Assembly (NCBI GenBank): GCA_964477295.1
Contig: CAYZEZ010000130.1
Location: 1 to 12,520 of the forward strand
DNA from: CAYZEZ01 sp964477295
GTDB taxonomy: Bacteria > Bacteroidota > Bacteroidia > Bacteroidales > SM23-62
Reading direction: 5' to 3'
DNA length: 12,520 bases
This document shows positions 1-7,444 of the stretch, one piece after another. Positions within the stretch are counted from its first letter, which is position 1, and each line of letters starts with the position of its first letter. Below the pieces are notes generated by a model that saw nothing but the letters and a program-made list of their open reading frames with translations, did not search any database and was not told where the DNA came from. The translations under genes were made by a program, and so were the position numbers.

Positions 1-81
1 AGGAAGTTTGATACTGGATTCAGTCTTGCTGATGCAGTCAGGGAATCATGTGAAGCAGTCGGGCGTGAACCTATTGTTTAA
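1..81 (+). CDS. hoxF: Probable HoxF, 3' end only (NADH-binding diaphorase subunit)
   Basis: An open frame runs from the left edge through 26 codons to a TAA at 79-81. The visible tail contains FSLADAVRESCEAVGRE, an alanine-rich amphipathic helix that resembles the C-terminal ends of HoxF proteins. It lies 21 bp upstream of hoxU, which is where hoxF sits in group 3d hydrogenase operons. HoxF carries FMN and a [4Fe-4S] cluster and exchanges electrons with NAD(H), but none of those motifs is inside the window. The identification therefore rests mostly on gene order. A NuoF-like or other operon partner is the alternative. Confidence 0.65.
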   Translation, partial: RKFDTGFSLADAVRESCEAVGREPIV

Positions 82-102
82 GAAAAGTAAAACAATAATA
101 AT

Positions 103-810
103 ATGAGCAATATAATCAAATTTACCATCGATGGTAAAGAGTGTACCTCCGAAGCAGGGAAATACCTGGTGGAGGCAGCCAAAGATAACGGGGTTTATAT
201 CCCAACACTGTGCAACTTTGAAGGATTAAAACCAAAAGGTTCATGCCGGATTTGCTCGGTTAAGGTGAAGGGCCGCCTGATGACGGCATGTACCTCGCCC
301 GTACAGGAAGGTATGTTAGTTGAAAACAATACAGAAGAACTCAATGAAATCAGAAAATCGATTATTGAACTTTTATTTGTTTCGGGAAATCATTTTTGTC
401 CTGCCTGTGAAAAGAGTGGAAATTGCGAACTTCAGGCCCTTGCTTACAGGTTTCAGATGATGGCACCACGGTTTCCGTTTGCTTTCCCGCAAAAAGAAGT
501 GGATGCATCCCATCCAAAAATAATAAAGGATCAAAACCGTTGCATCCTCTGTAAAAGATGCATTCGCGGTATTACAGACGAAGAGGGCAGATCTATTTTC
601 GCCTACAGGAACAGAAGCACTAAAAGCCTTGTGGTTGTTGATCCCGGACTTGCTGCACAACTCACCGAGGAGAAAGCAAAGGAAGCCATGGATATCTGCC
701 CGGTAGGATCTATCCTTGTCAGGGAAAAAGGTTTTGACATACCTATGGGAAAGAGGAAATATGATAAGGACCCAATCGGCAGTGAAATTGAACAAACAAC
801 AAAAGAATAA
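103..810 (+). CDS. hoxU: HoxU, iron-sulfur diaphorase subunit of NAD-linked [NiFe] hydrogenase
   Basis: The 235-residue protein matches the usual HoxU length and resembles the N-terminal part of NuoG. It relays electrons between the hydrogenase module (HoxYH) and the NADH-oxidising module (HoxF) in the cytoplasm. A plant-type [2Fe-2S] site is formed by C37, C48, C51 and C63. A His/Cys3 [4Fe-4S] site follows at H97, C99, C102 and C108 (SGNHFCPACEKSGNC). A second [4Fe-4S] site is formed by C147, C150, C153 and a distant C199 (DICPVGS). All expected ligands are present. The ATG at 103 gives a sensible N-terminus that leads straight into the ferredoxin fold. The stop lies 6 bp before hoxY, which implies one transcript. 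A NuoG fragment is unlikely, because the gene ends at the normal HoxU length and is followed by hoxY and hoxH. Confidence 0.95.
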   Translation: MSNIIKFTIDGKECTSEAGKYLVEAAKDNGVYIPTLCNFEGLKPKGSCRICSVKVKGRLMTACTSPVQEGMLVENNTEELNEIRKSIIELLFVSGNHFCPACEKSGNCELQALAYRFQMMAPRFPFAFPQKEVDASHPKIIKDQNRCILCKRCIRGITDEEGRSIFAYRNRSTKSLVVVDPGLAAQLTEEKAKEAMDICPVGSILVREKGFDIPMGKRKYDKDPIGSEIEQTTKE

Positions 811-816
811 TAAATC

Positions 817-1365
817 ATGAGTAAACCGGTAGTAGCTACAACATCACTGGCAGGGTGCTTTGGATGTCACATGTCGATCCTCGATATCGATGAAAGGATC
901 CTGGAACTTATCGAACTGGTTGAGTTTAATAAATCACCCATCAATGACATCAAAACATTTACCAAACACTGTGATATTGGACTCATTGAAGGAGGATGCG
1001 CCAATAGTGAAAATGTACACCTCCTGAAGGAATTCAGGAAACAATGCAATATCCTGGTTTCGTTAGGCGAATGCGCCATTATGGGAGGTTTGCCAGCCCT
1101 GCGGAACGGGATCCCAATTAAGGAATGCCTTCGTGAAGCATACCTCACGGGACCCTCTGTTACAGCCAACCTTGAACACATCATGCCCAACGATGAGGAA
1201 CTGCCTATGATGCTGGACAGTGTATATCCATGCCATGAGATCGTTAAAATCGATTACTACCTGCCCGGTTGCCCTCCAAGGGCCGACCTTATATGGGATA
1301 CACTTGTAGCACTCATCAAGGGTACGGAATTAAACCTGCCCTACGAAGTAATAAAATTTGATTAA
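817..1365 (+). CDS. hoxY: HoxY, small subunit of bidirectional [NiFe] hydrogenase
   Basis: This 182-residue protein is the short type of [NiFe] hydrogenase small subunit. It carries only the proximal [4Fe-4S] cluster, which takes electrons from the NiFe site in HoxH and passes them to HoxU. The ligands are visible: C14 and C17 in LAGCFGCHMS, C86 in SLGECA and C152 in PGCPP. GGCANSEN around C61 is also typical. There is no twin-arginine signal, so the enzyme should be cytoplasmic, as expected for group 3 hydrogenases. The start follows hoxU by 6 bp and the stop precedes hoxH by 21 bp. The related F420- or methanophenazine-linked small subunits are less likely because HoxU is adjacent. Confidence 0.95.
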   Translation: MSKPVVATTSLAGCFGCHMSILDIDERILELIELVEFNKSPINDIKTFTKHCDIGLIEGGCANSENVHLLKEFRKQCNILVSLGECAIMGGLPALRNGIPIKECLREAYLTGPSVTANLEHIMPNDEELPMMLDSVYPCHEIVKIDYYLPGCPPRADLIWDTLVALIKGTELNLPYEVIKFD

Positions 1366-1386
1366 TCTAAAAACCAGGATATAATA

Positions 1387-2838
1387 ATGGGACGTAAAAT
1401 AACAATTGAACCGGTCACACGGGTTGAAGGACACGGCAAAGTAACCATTCATCTTGACGACGATAATAATGTTGCCCAAACCCGTTTGCATATCGTTGAA
1501 TTCAGGGGATTTGAACGATTTGTCCAGGGGCGGCCTTACTGGGAAATGCCGGTATTGGTACAGCGACTCTGCGGAATCTGCCCTGTCTCTCACCACCTGG
1601 CAGCAGCCAAAGCCCTCGATGTGATAGTCGGTGCAGGCACAGGCGATGGACTTACACCCACTGGTGAAAAGATGAGGAGACTGATGCATTACGGCCAGAT
1701 TTTTCAGTCGCATGCACTCCACTTTTTCCACCTGGCTTCACCCGATTTGCTCTTTGGCATTGATGGTGATCCGCTCAAAAGAAACATCATCGGTGTAGCG
1801 ATGGAACATAAAGATCTTGCTGTGCAGGGTGTTATGATGCGAAAATTCGGACAGGAGATCATCGCAGCAACAGCCGGGAAAAAAATACACGGAACCGGTG
1901 CTATCCCGGGAGGTATTAACAAACACCTGACCATCGGGGAAAGGGACAATTTCCTGAAAGGGGAAGACCCGATGAATATCGACAAAATGATTGAATGGTC
2001 ACAGGCAGCCATTGATTTCTTCAAGGATTACCATAAGAAAAACAAAGATGAAGTGGATCGGTTTGCTGAATTCCCTTCCAATTTCCTGAGCCTTGTACGT
2101 AAGGATGGAGCCATGGACCTTTACCACGGAGTTCTGCGTGCTGTGAATCCTGAAGGTAAAAAGATACTTCATGATGTGGATTATCAAAATTATCTCGAAT
2201 ATATTGATGAGGAGGTCAGGTCGTGGAGTTATATGAAATTCCCATACCTCAAAGAGTTTGGAAAAAGACAGGGCTGGTATACTGTAGGACCGCTGGGAAG
2301 GATCAATACATGCGATTTTATTCCAACTCCCCTGGCTCAGAAAGAATTCGTGGAATTCAGGGAATATAATAACGGCAAACCAAGCTGTAAATCAATGCAC
2401 ATGCACTGGGCAAGGCTGATTGAGGTCCTTCATTCTGCTGAAATGATGAAGGAATTGCTGAATGATCCCGATCTTCTGAAGGGCGAACTGGTTGTAAAAG
2501 GTCAGAAAAGAAATTCCGGTGTCGGACTAATTGAAGCTCCCAGGGGAACCTTGTTCCACCATTACGAGATCAACGGGAAAGACCAGGTTACAATGGCCAA
2601 CCTTATCGTATCCACTACCAATAACAATCAACCCATGAATGAGGCGGTTAATTTTATTGCCAAAAACTATATGACCGGACAGGCTGAGATAACAGAACCA
2701 ATGATGAATGCGGTTGAGGTAGGAATACGTGCTTACGATCCGTGCCTTAGCTGCGCCACACATGCTTTTGGCCAGATGCCACTGGAAATTTCCCTGTTTG
2801 ATGCAAAAAACAACCTGATAGATTTTAAAAAGAAATAA
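1387..2838 (+). CDS. hoxH: HoxH, NiFe catalytic subunit of bidirectional hydrogenase
   Basis: The 483-residue large subunit holds the NiFe(CN)2CO centre that interconverts H2 with protons and electrons. The N-terminus has EPVTRVEGHG (E14). The first nickel-binding motif is RLCGICPVSHH with C62 and C65. The second is DPCLSCATH with C453, C456 and H459. By family knowledge, processing would cut after H459 and release a 24-residue tail starting AFGQMPLE. The tail is present, so the gene encodes the precursor and not a regulatory (sensor) hydrogenase, which lacks it. Length and motifs fit group 3d. The start ATG lies 21 bp after hoxY. The protease gene needed for processing begins 5 bp after the stop. 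No key residue is missing. Confidence 0.96.
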   Translation: MGRKITIEPVTRVEGHGKVTIHLDDDNNVAQTRLHIVEFRGFERFVQGRPYWEMPVLVQRLCGICPVSHHLAAAKALDVIVGAGTGDGLTPTGEKMRRLMHYGQIFQSHALHFFHLASPDLLFGIDGDPLKRNIIGVAMEHKDLAVQGVMMRKFGQEIIAATAGKKIHGTGAIPGGINKHLTIGERDNFLKGEDPMNIDKMIEWSQAAIDFFKDYHKKNKDEVDRFAEFPSNFLSLVRKDGAMDLYHGVLRAVNPEGKKILHDVDYQNYLEYIDEEVRSWSYMKFPYLKEFGKRQGWYTVGPLGRINTCDFIPTPLAQKEFVEFREYNNGKPSCKSMHMHWARLIEVLHSAEMMKELLNDPDLLKGELVVKGQKRNSGVGLIEAPRGTLFHHYEINGKDQVTMANLIVSTTNNNQPMNEAVNFIAKNYMTGQAEITEPMMNAVEVGIRAYDPCLSCATHAFGQMPLEISLFDAKNNLIDFKKK

Positions 2839-2843
2839 TCCCC

Positions 2844-3320
2844 TTGCCGGATCCCAAACGCATATTGATCTACGCTTACGGAAATCCCGGCCGGCAGGAT
2901 GACGGTTTGGGTAACAGGTTTGTAGAAGAAATGGAAGAATGGGTCAGTGAAAACAGGATCACCAATGTCACGCTTGAAAGCAACTACCAGTTAAACATCG
3001 AAGATGCCGCTAACATTGCAGAAAAAGACCTGGTGATATTTGTGGATGCTTCTGTCGAAGATATTGACGGCATCCACCTTTCTCCGGTAGAACCCTCCGA
3101 AGGCCGGTCTGAGTTTTCAACACATTCCGCTTCCCCCGCATTCGTGCTGGCCCTGTGTCACAAGATTTACAATAACCACCCCGAAACATACCTCCTCCAG
3201 ATCAGGGGGTATGAATGGGAATTTAAAGAAGTCCTTTCCGACAGGGCCAAAAGAAACCTCAGGAAAGCCCTTCTTTTTATAAAAGACTATCTTGCCAGCT
3301 TCATAACCCCGGAAGCCTGA
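2844..3320 (+). CDS. hoxW: HoxW-type hydrogenase maturation endopeptidase, TTG start
   Basis: The 158-residue protein belongs to the HyaD/HybD/HoxW family, which clips the C-terminal tail off the large subunit once nickel is inserted. Visible family marks are the N-terminal strand RILIYAYGNPGRQDDGLG (D19/D20), the second acidic site in IFVDAS (D68), and H94 in EFSTHSASP. These are the positions that contact nickel in the family. RGYEWEF near residue 121 is also typical. The start must be the TTG at 2844: a stop in this frame at 2826-2828 leaves only ATA, ATC and CCC codons before it, and no ATG lies near the conserved strand. The gene begins 5 bp after hoxH, so translation is probably coupled. 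It should act on HoxH. Confidence 0.9.
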   Translation: MPDPKRILIYAYGNPGRQDDGLGNRFVEEMEEWVSENRITNVTLESNYQLNIEDAANIAEKDLVIFVDASVEDIDGIHLSPVEPSEGRSEFSTHSASPAFVLALCHKIYNNHPETYLLQIRGYEWEFKEVLSDRAKRNLRKALLFIKDYLASFITPEA

Positions 3321-3355
3321 AAATAACTGACACACTTCCATCCTGCAAGGGTTTT

Positions 3356-3387
3356 TTTGACATTAATTCTACTAATCCATAAATTTG
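3356..3387 (+). promoter_or_regulatory. Bacteroidota-type promoter for the T9SS cargo gene
   Basis: TTTG at 3356-3359 is followed by a 20-bp spacer and TAAATTTG at 3380-3387. This is an exact match to the primary sigma factor consensus of Bacteroidota (TTTG, about 20 bp, TAnnTTTG). Transcription should begin near 3392-3395, leaving only about 5-8 nucleotides before the ATG at 3400. The T-tract holding the -33 box follows a very weak 4-bp stem (TCCT-GCA-AGGG), so the site may also partly terminate hox transcripts. The promoter match is seen directly, and the start point is inferred. Confidence 0.6.
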
Positions 3388-3399
3388 GGTTAAAAAATT

Positions 3400-5154
3400 A
3401 TGAAATACTGTATTTTTCTTTTAAGCCTGATAACGGCAATTACCACTGCCCGGGCCCAGCAAACCCTGTACGAAATTTATGATATCTGGATCGGCAACGG
3501 CATGGATGAGCTGATCTCAGGTGACTCAGCCAGATTGGATTTTGTTACAAATTATGATGGTGATGGTCAAGGTTTTACCTTAAGACTTGTCATCGATGAA
3601 CCCTCTTTCGTTAATCCTGATGTCGTCGATACTGTCTATGCATACAGCTTTGTCCAGACCAACGACACCCTCTACTCGGCCTACTTCAAATTACCTGATA
3701 ATACAAGGCCTGGCAATGGGTACATTGAGTTCTATACGCCAGGTTTAACTGAATTGGGTTATTCAGACCGTGCCATTCGTGTGGTTTCAAAACCAATAAT
3801 TACACATGATTTGTTTGATACACTCCTATGCGGTGGTGAAACTTTTTTTTACGGGGTTTCTGTCCTCTGCACCGATTGGCCTACCATTGAGTGGTTCCAC
3901 GATGACCTGCTAATGGAAGAATGGACGGATACCGGTATTTATGTTCATGAGGCAGATTATGCCGACACCGGGACATACTTCTGCGTCCTGACAAATAGCT
4001 GGGGAGTCGACACCAGCAACTTTGGCAGGATCAGCTTCCCGGCACTGGGGTTTGACCTGGGTAAACCTTCCGGTACAGACCATATGTGTCAATCCCAGGA
4101 TACTAGTATCTATGCAATTCCTGGCGATCCTCACATCACATTGTATTCGTGGACTCTTCTGCCACCGGATGCAGGAGACCTGGTTTACAAAGATACCTCA
4201 GCAACCATTAGCTGGGATAAACAGTTCTCAGGGAAGGCAAAACTTCTGGTTAAAACAAAAATTGATAATTGCAGGGGCCCAAACTCTGACACTCTGGATA
4301 TTATTATTGCTGGTCCTGGAGAACGTCCGGATATCTGTATTGTAGGGGTAGATCCTGCAACCGATAAAAACATGGTTGTCTGGGAAAAACCTGCGGGATC
4401 TGCGATCCAAGCCTATATCATCCACAGGGAGACAAACCAGGCAGGCACATATTTACCGCTCGATACGATTGATGCAGCTGAGTTCAGCATTTATGTCGAT
4501 TCAACCTCAACTCCGGAACTTGTCTCCCAGAGGTACAAACTAAGCCTGATCGATACATGCGGATTCGAATCGGAACTGAGCACCTACCATAAAACCATTC
4601 ATCTCACCAACAACATGGCAGCCGATGGTAAGGTTAACCTGATATGGGACGGGTACGAAGGCTTTGCCTTCCTGAGCTACAACCTCTTCCATGGTACTCA
4701 TCCCGATTCCATGGAATACATCAATACGGTACCCAGCAATGTATTCATCTATTCCAATATTGTACCCTTTCCGGGCGATAATTTCTTCCAGATAGAAGCG
4801 ATCCATCCTGAAGGTTGTACCCCGTCTCTTAAGTCAATCAATTATGGATCTTCCAGGTCAAATATCCTTTATGTCGAAAATGAGGAAGTGATCGAAGGGA
4901 TTCCGGAAAAAACAGATTCCGAAATAACACTGTTTCCTTCTCCCGCCGGTGAAGAGGTAACCATCGTTATCTCCAATTTCAGAAATCATGTCCGGGCAAG
5001 ACTTGTAAATGTCTCCGGCCAATTGGTACAAGAATTCATCATTGATTCAGGATCCTATGAATTGGATATCTCCTCCCTCCAGGAAGGATTGTATATCCTG
5101 CATATTATACAGGGGAACAATTCCCTGAAAACCAAAATAATTAAATCCAGATAA
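3400..5154 (+). CDS. Secreted multidomain protein with T9SS C-terminal sorting domain
   Basis: I do not recognise a specific function for this 584-residue protein. Residues 1-19 form a signal peptide, with likely cleavage after ARA (17-19). Residues about 30-130 are a beta-rich segment with no recognised motif. Residues about 140-207 look Ig-like, with W165 and the DTGTYFC motif ending at C195. Residues about 222-303 resemble a PKD-like domain (YSWTLLPPDAG). Residues about 308-485 look like two fibronectin-III-like repeats. Residues about 508-584 are a type A T9SS sorting domain: LFPSPAGEEVTI, a central VNVSGQLV strand, then ISSLQEGLYILHI and a basic end. The protein should cross the outer membrane and be anchored or released at the cell surface, where an adhesion or scaffold role is plausible. 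No catalytic domain is visible. It has its own promoter and lies 79 bp after hoxW. Confidence 0.88.
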   Translation: MKYCIFLLSLITAITTARAQQTLYEIYDIWIGNGMDELISGDSARLDFVTNYDGDGQGFTLRLVIDEPSFVNPDVVDTVYAYSFVQTNDTLYSAYFKLPDNTRPGNGYIEFYTPGLTELGYSDRAIRVVSKPIITHDLFDTLLCGGETFFYGVSVLCTDWPTIEWFHDDLLMEEWTDTGIYVHEADYADTGTYFCVLTNSWGVDTSNFGRISFPALGFDLGKPSGTDHMCQSQDTSIYAIPGDPHITLYSWTLLPPDAGDLVYKDTSATISWDKQFSGKAKLLVKTKIDNCRGPNSDTLDIIIAGPGERPDICIVGVDPATDKNMVVWEKPAGSAIQAYIIHRETNQAGTYLPLDTIDAAEFSIYVDSTSTPELVSQRYKLSLIDTCGFESELSTYHKTIHLTNNMAADGKVNLIWDGYEGFAFLSYNLFHGTHPDSMEYINTVPSNVFIYSNIVPFPGDNFFQIEAIHPEGCTPSLKSINYGSSRSNILYVENEEVIEGIPEKTDSEITLFPSPAGEEVTIVISNFRNHVRARLVNVSGQLVQEFIIDSGSYELDISSLQEGLYILHIIQGNNSLKTKIIKSR

Positions 5155-5238
5155 AACGGAATTCATCCATTAAGGATAATTTAGGACTATTAACTCTTTT
5201 TTATGTTTGCTCCGCTGAGTTTTCGTCCAAATTTATCT

Positions 5239-5246
5239 TAAATTTG
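5239..5246 (+). promoter_or_regulatory. Probable -7 element upstream of the flavin reductase gene
   Basis: TAAATTTG at 5239-5246 matches TAnnTTTG exactly and is the same octamer used before the T9SS gene. No TTTG lies at the proper distance upstream; the nearest, at 5206-5209, is 29 bp away. The -33 box is therefore weak or absent. Transcription would start near 5252, giving a leader of about 20 nucleotides before the TTG at 5273. The rest of the 118-bp gap holds no convincing terminator. Confidence 0.4.
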
Positions 5247-5272
5247 CACCTCGTATTTATAAAAGTAAGGAT

Positions 5273-5923
5273 TTGAATAATTCTGTTATATCTGTAAAAG
5301 AGGTTGATTACCTTACTCCGACCACCTATATTCTCCGGCTGGAAAGAAAAAAACTCAGTTTCCAGGCGGGACAATATATTTCTCTCGGTCTGCCCGGCGA
5401 TTCAGAAAAAAGAGAGTATAGCGTTTACAGTGGAGAAAATTCGGCATTCCTGGAACTGTTGATAAAAGAGGTTGAAGATGGACTGGTTTCTAAACAATTA
5501 AAAAGCCTGAGACCAGGGTCTGAAGTTGAGATCGATGGTCCGTTTGGATTTTTTACCCTGAGCCGGCACGGGAGAAACAACTGGCCATATCTTTTTATTG
5601 CCAGTGGCACGGGTGTTGCCCCGTTCCATAGTTTTATAAAATCATATAATAACCTAAAATACAAGCTGTTACATGGTGTTCGATATACCAATGAGGCTTA
5701 CGGAAAACAGGATTATAAGGATGACAGCTATGTGCTGTGTACAACAAAGGACCCGCAAGGGACTTTTCACGGGCGTGTAACCGAATATCTCAGGAGAAAT
5801 CCGGTGAATAAGGACACCCTTTGTTACCTTTGCGGCAACAGTAATATGATTCATGATGTATATGATATCCTCACAGAGCAGGGTGTTCCATCAGAGAATC
5901 TGCATGCGGAAGTATATTTTTAA
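5273..5923 (+). CDS. FAD-dependent ferredoxin/flavodoxin-NAD(P)H reductase-like protein
   Basis: The 216-residue protein has the two-domain fold of ferredoxin-NADP+ reductases without any fused iron-sulfur domain. REYSVYSG (R47, Y49, S50) binds FAD. SGTGVAPFHSF (G112 onward) binds the nicotinamide pyrophosphate. CGNSNM (187-192) is the late nicotinamide motif. The chain ends in an aromatic residue (EVYF, F216), which in this family often stacks on the flavin. It probably shuttles electrons between NAD(P)H and ferredoxin or flavodoxin; the partner cannot be read from sequence. The start is a TTG at 5273, because no in-frame ATG exists before residue 192. Although near the hox genes, it is separated by the T9SS gene, so a link to the hydrogenase is only a possibility. 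Confidence 0.82.
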   Translation: MNNSVISVKEVDYLTPTTYILRLERKKLSFQAGQYISLGLPGDSEKREYSVYSGENSAFLELLIKEVEDGLVSKQLKSLRPGSEVEIDGPFGFFTLSRHGRNNWPYLFIASGTGVAPFHSFIKSYNNLKYKLLHGVRYTNEAYGKQDYKDDSYVLCTTKDPQGTFHGRVTEYLRRNPVNKDTLCYLCGNSNMIHDVYDILTEQGVPSENLHAEVYF

Positions 5924-5939
5924 AATAATTTACAGCTCA

Positions 5940-5969
5940 GGATAATACATTCTAAATTCCAAATTATCC
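5940..5969 (+). promoter_or_regulatory. Inverted repeat abutting the miaB start codon
   Basis: GGATAAT at 5940-5946 and ATTATCC at 5963-5969 are perfect 7-bp inverted repeats separated by 16 bases, and the second arm ends exactly at the ATG (5970). In RNA this could form a hairpin covering the initiation region; in DNA it could be an operator. The arms are AT-rich, so chance is a serious alternative. Confidence 0.3.
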
Positions 5970-7442
5970 ATGAAATACCACCTGGTCACATTGGGTTGCC
6001 AGATGAACAAATCAGACAGTGAGCGCGTCAGAACGGTCATTGAACAGATGGGGTATGCATGGACCGACCGGGAAGACCAGGCCGATATGCTGGGAATCCT
6101 TTCCTGTTCGGTCCGGCAAAAAGCCATTGACAAGGTGTATTCCCGTATTCATAAATGGAACCACTGGAAGAAAAACAAAAACCTGATCTCTTTTGTCACG
6201 GGATGCGTTTTGCCGTCTGATAAGGAGAAATTCCTTACCCTGTTCGACCTGGTCTTTACTATGGACGATCTGCCGGAACTGGAGTCCATCATCAGGCAAT
6301 ACGGTATTGTAACACCGCTGGGCATAAAGGCAAAGCAGGAGAAGTGGGAACTGAATATCCCGGAAGAGAAACCGGACACCAAACCCGAATCAGAATCATT
6401 GGAACTTATTGCTCTGGCTAAACATCAGGGAAAAATCAAGGCGAATGACCCCGGGCAACTGAAACCTGTTAAACATATTGAACTGGGAAGTTTCTGGAAG
6501 GTCAATCCAACCTATACTTCAGGATTTGAGGCATTCGTCCCGATACAAAACGGATGCGATAAATTCTGCACATTTTGTGCTGTGCCTTACACAAGAGGAA
6601 GGGAGGTTTCCAGGTCATCCCATGAGATCATTGAAGAAATTAAAAACCTGATTGACCAGGATTACAAATCGATTACCCTTCTTGGACAAAACGTTAATTC
6701 CTATGGGTTGGAAAAGAAGGGAGATGAAATCTCTTTCCATGAGTTGCTGGATAATATTGGAACAATTGGAGATACCAGCGGGAAAAAAGTATGGATTTAC
6801 TTCACATCGCCTCATCCCAAAGATATGACTGAAGAGGTGATAAAGGTAATCGGGAAATACAATTGCCTCGCAAAACAGATCCACCTTCCTATCCAGTCAG
6901 GCGATGAGAAAGTTCTGATTAAAATGAACAGGAACCATACTGTAGCCAGATACAGGGAGATCATTCATGCCATTCACAAACATATTCCCCGGTCCACCAT
7001 TTTCACAGACATTATTGTCGGTTTTACGGGAGAAACGGAGAAGCAATTTGAGAACACCCGGAAGGCCATGGAAGAGTTTAAATACAACATGGCCTACATT
7101 GCCATGTATTCACCGCGTCCGGGAGCGGTTAGTTCTAGGTGGATTGATGATATTCCTGTTGAAGTAAAAAAAGAACGGCTGCATATACTATCCGAAGAAT
7201 TAAAAAAACACTCAAGGATTCATAACGAGAATTTAACCGGAAAAATGCTAACTGTTCTTGTTGCCGGTTTTGACAGGAAACCGGGATTTCTTTCCGGATA
7301 TACCGAAGGAAGGATCATTGTCAGATTCAGGTCCGATCAAAAAGAATTGATAGGGAAATTCGTGGAAGTGGAGATTAGTTCAGCTGCTGATTTCTCAGTT
7401 GAAGGTAAGCTGGCGGATAAAAAAGTAACTGAGAAGATTTGA
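5970..7442 (+). CDS. miaB: MiaB-type tRNA methylthiotransferase (divergent)
   Basis: The 490-residue radical-SAM enzyme has the three-part layout of methylthiotransferases. The N-terminal domain has auxiliary-cluster cysteines C10 (TLGCQMNKSDSERV), C46 (LSCSVRQKA) and C79 (VTGCVL). The radical SAM core has C196, C200 and C203 (NGCDKFCTFCAVPYTRG). A TRAM-like RNA-binding domain follows from about 425. GQNVNSYG (239-246) is characteristic of MiaB, which adds a methylthio group to i6A37 of tRNAs reading UNN codons. Oddities are LSCSVR where NTCSVR is usual, and a long, charged linker at about 110-185 before the radical SAM core. The wording of several motifs (TLGCQMNKSDSER, MYSPRPG) recalls candidate-phyla MiaB proteins more than the usual Bacteroidota form. 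It may be a second copy. It lies 46 bp after the reductase gene and 2 bp before mtaB. Confidence 0.85.
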   Translation: MKYHLVTLGCQMNKSDSERVRTVIEQMGYAWTDREDQADMLGILSCSVRQKAIDKVYSRIHKWNHWKKNKNLISFVTGCVLPSDKEKFLTLFDLVFTMDDLPELESIIRQYGIVTPLGIKAKQEKWELNIPEEKPDTKPESESLELIALAKHQGKIKANDPGQLKPVKHIELGSFWKVNPTYTSGFEAFVPIQNGCDKFCTFCAVPYTRGREVSRSSHEIIEEIKNLIDQDYKSITLLGQNVNSYGLEKKGDEISFHELLDNIGTIGDTSGKKVWIYFTSPHPKDMTEEVIKVIGKYNCLAKQIHLPIQSGDEKVLIKMNRNHTVARYREIIHAIHKHIPRSTIFTDIIVGFTGETEKQFENTRKAMEEFKYNMAYIAMYSPRPGAVSSRWIDDIPVEVKKERLHILSEELKKHSRIHNENLTGKMLTVLVAGFDRKPGFLSGYTEGRIIVRFRSDQKELIGKFVEVEISSAADFSVEGKLADKKVTEKI

Positions 7443-7444
7443 TA

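Noticed and set aside
373..795. A 140-codon open frame on the - strand inside hoxU.
   Set aside because: It is antisense to a gene with intact cofactor motifs and encodes no recognisable protein. Similar frames opposite hoxY, hoxH, miaB and the S46 gene were rejected for the same reason.
3341..3360. Weak hairpin plus T7 after hoxW as a terminator.
   Set aside because: The stem is only 4 bp with a 3-base loop and one T-G pair, and the T-tract is better explained as part of the -33 box. It may still contribute slightly.
5161..5225. Possible hairpin AACTC...GAGTT after the T9SS gene as a terminator.
   Set aside because: The stem is 5 bp with a 20-base loop and the following T run is short; it is too weak to call.
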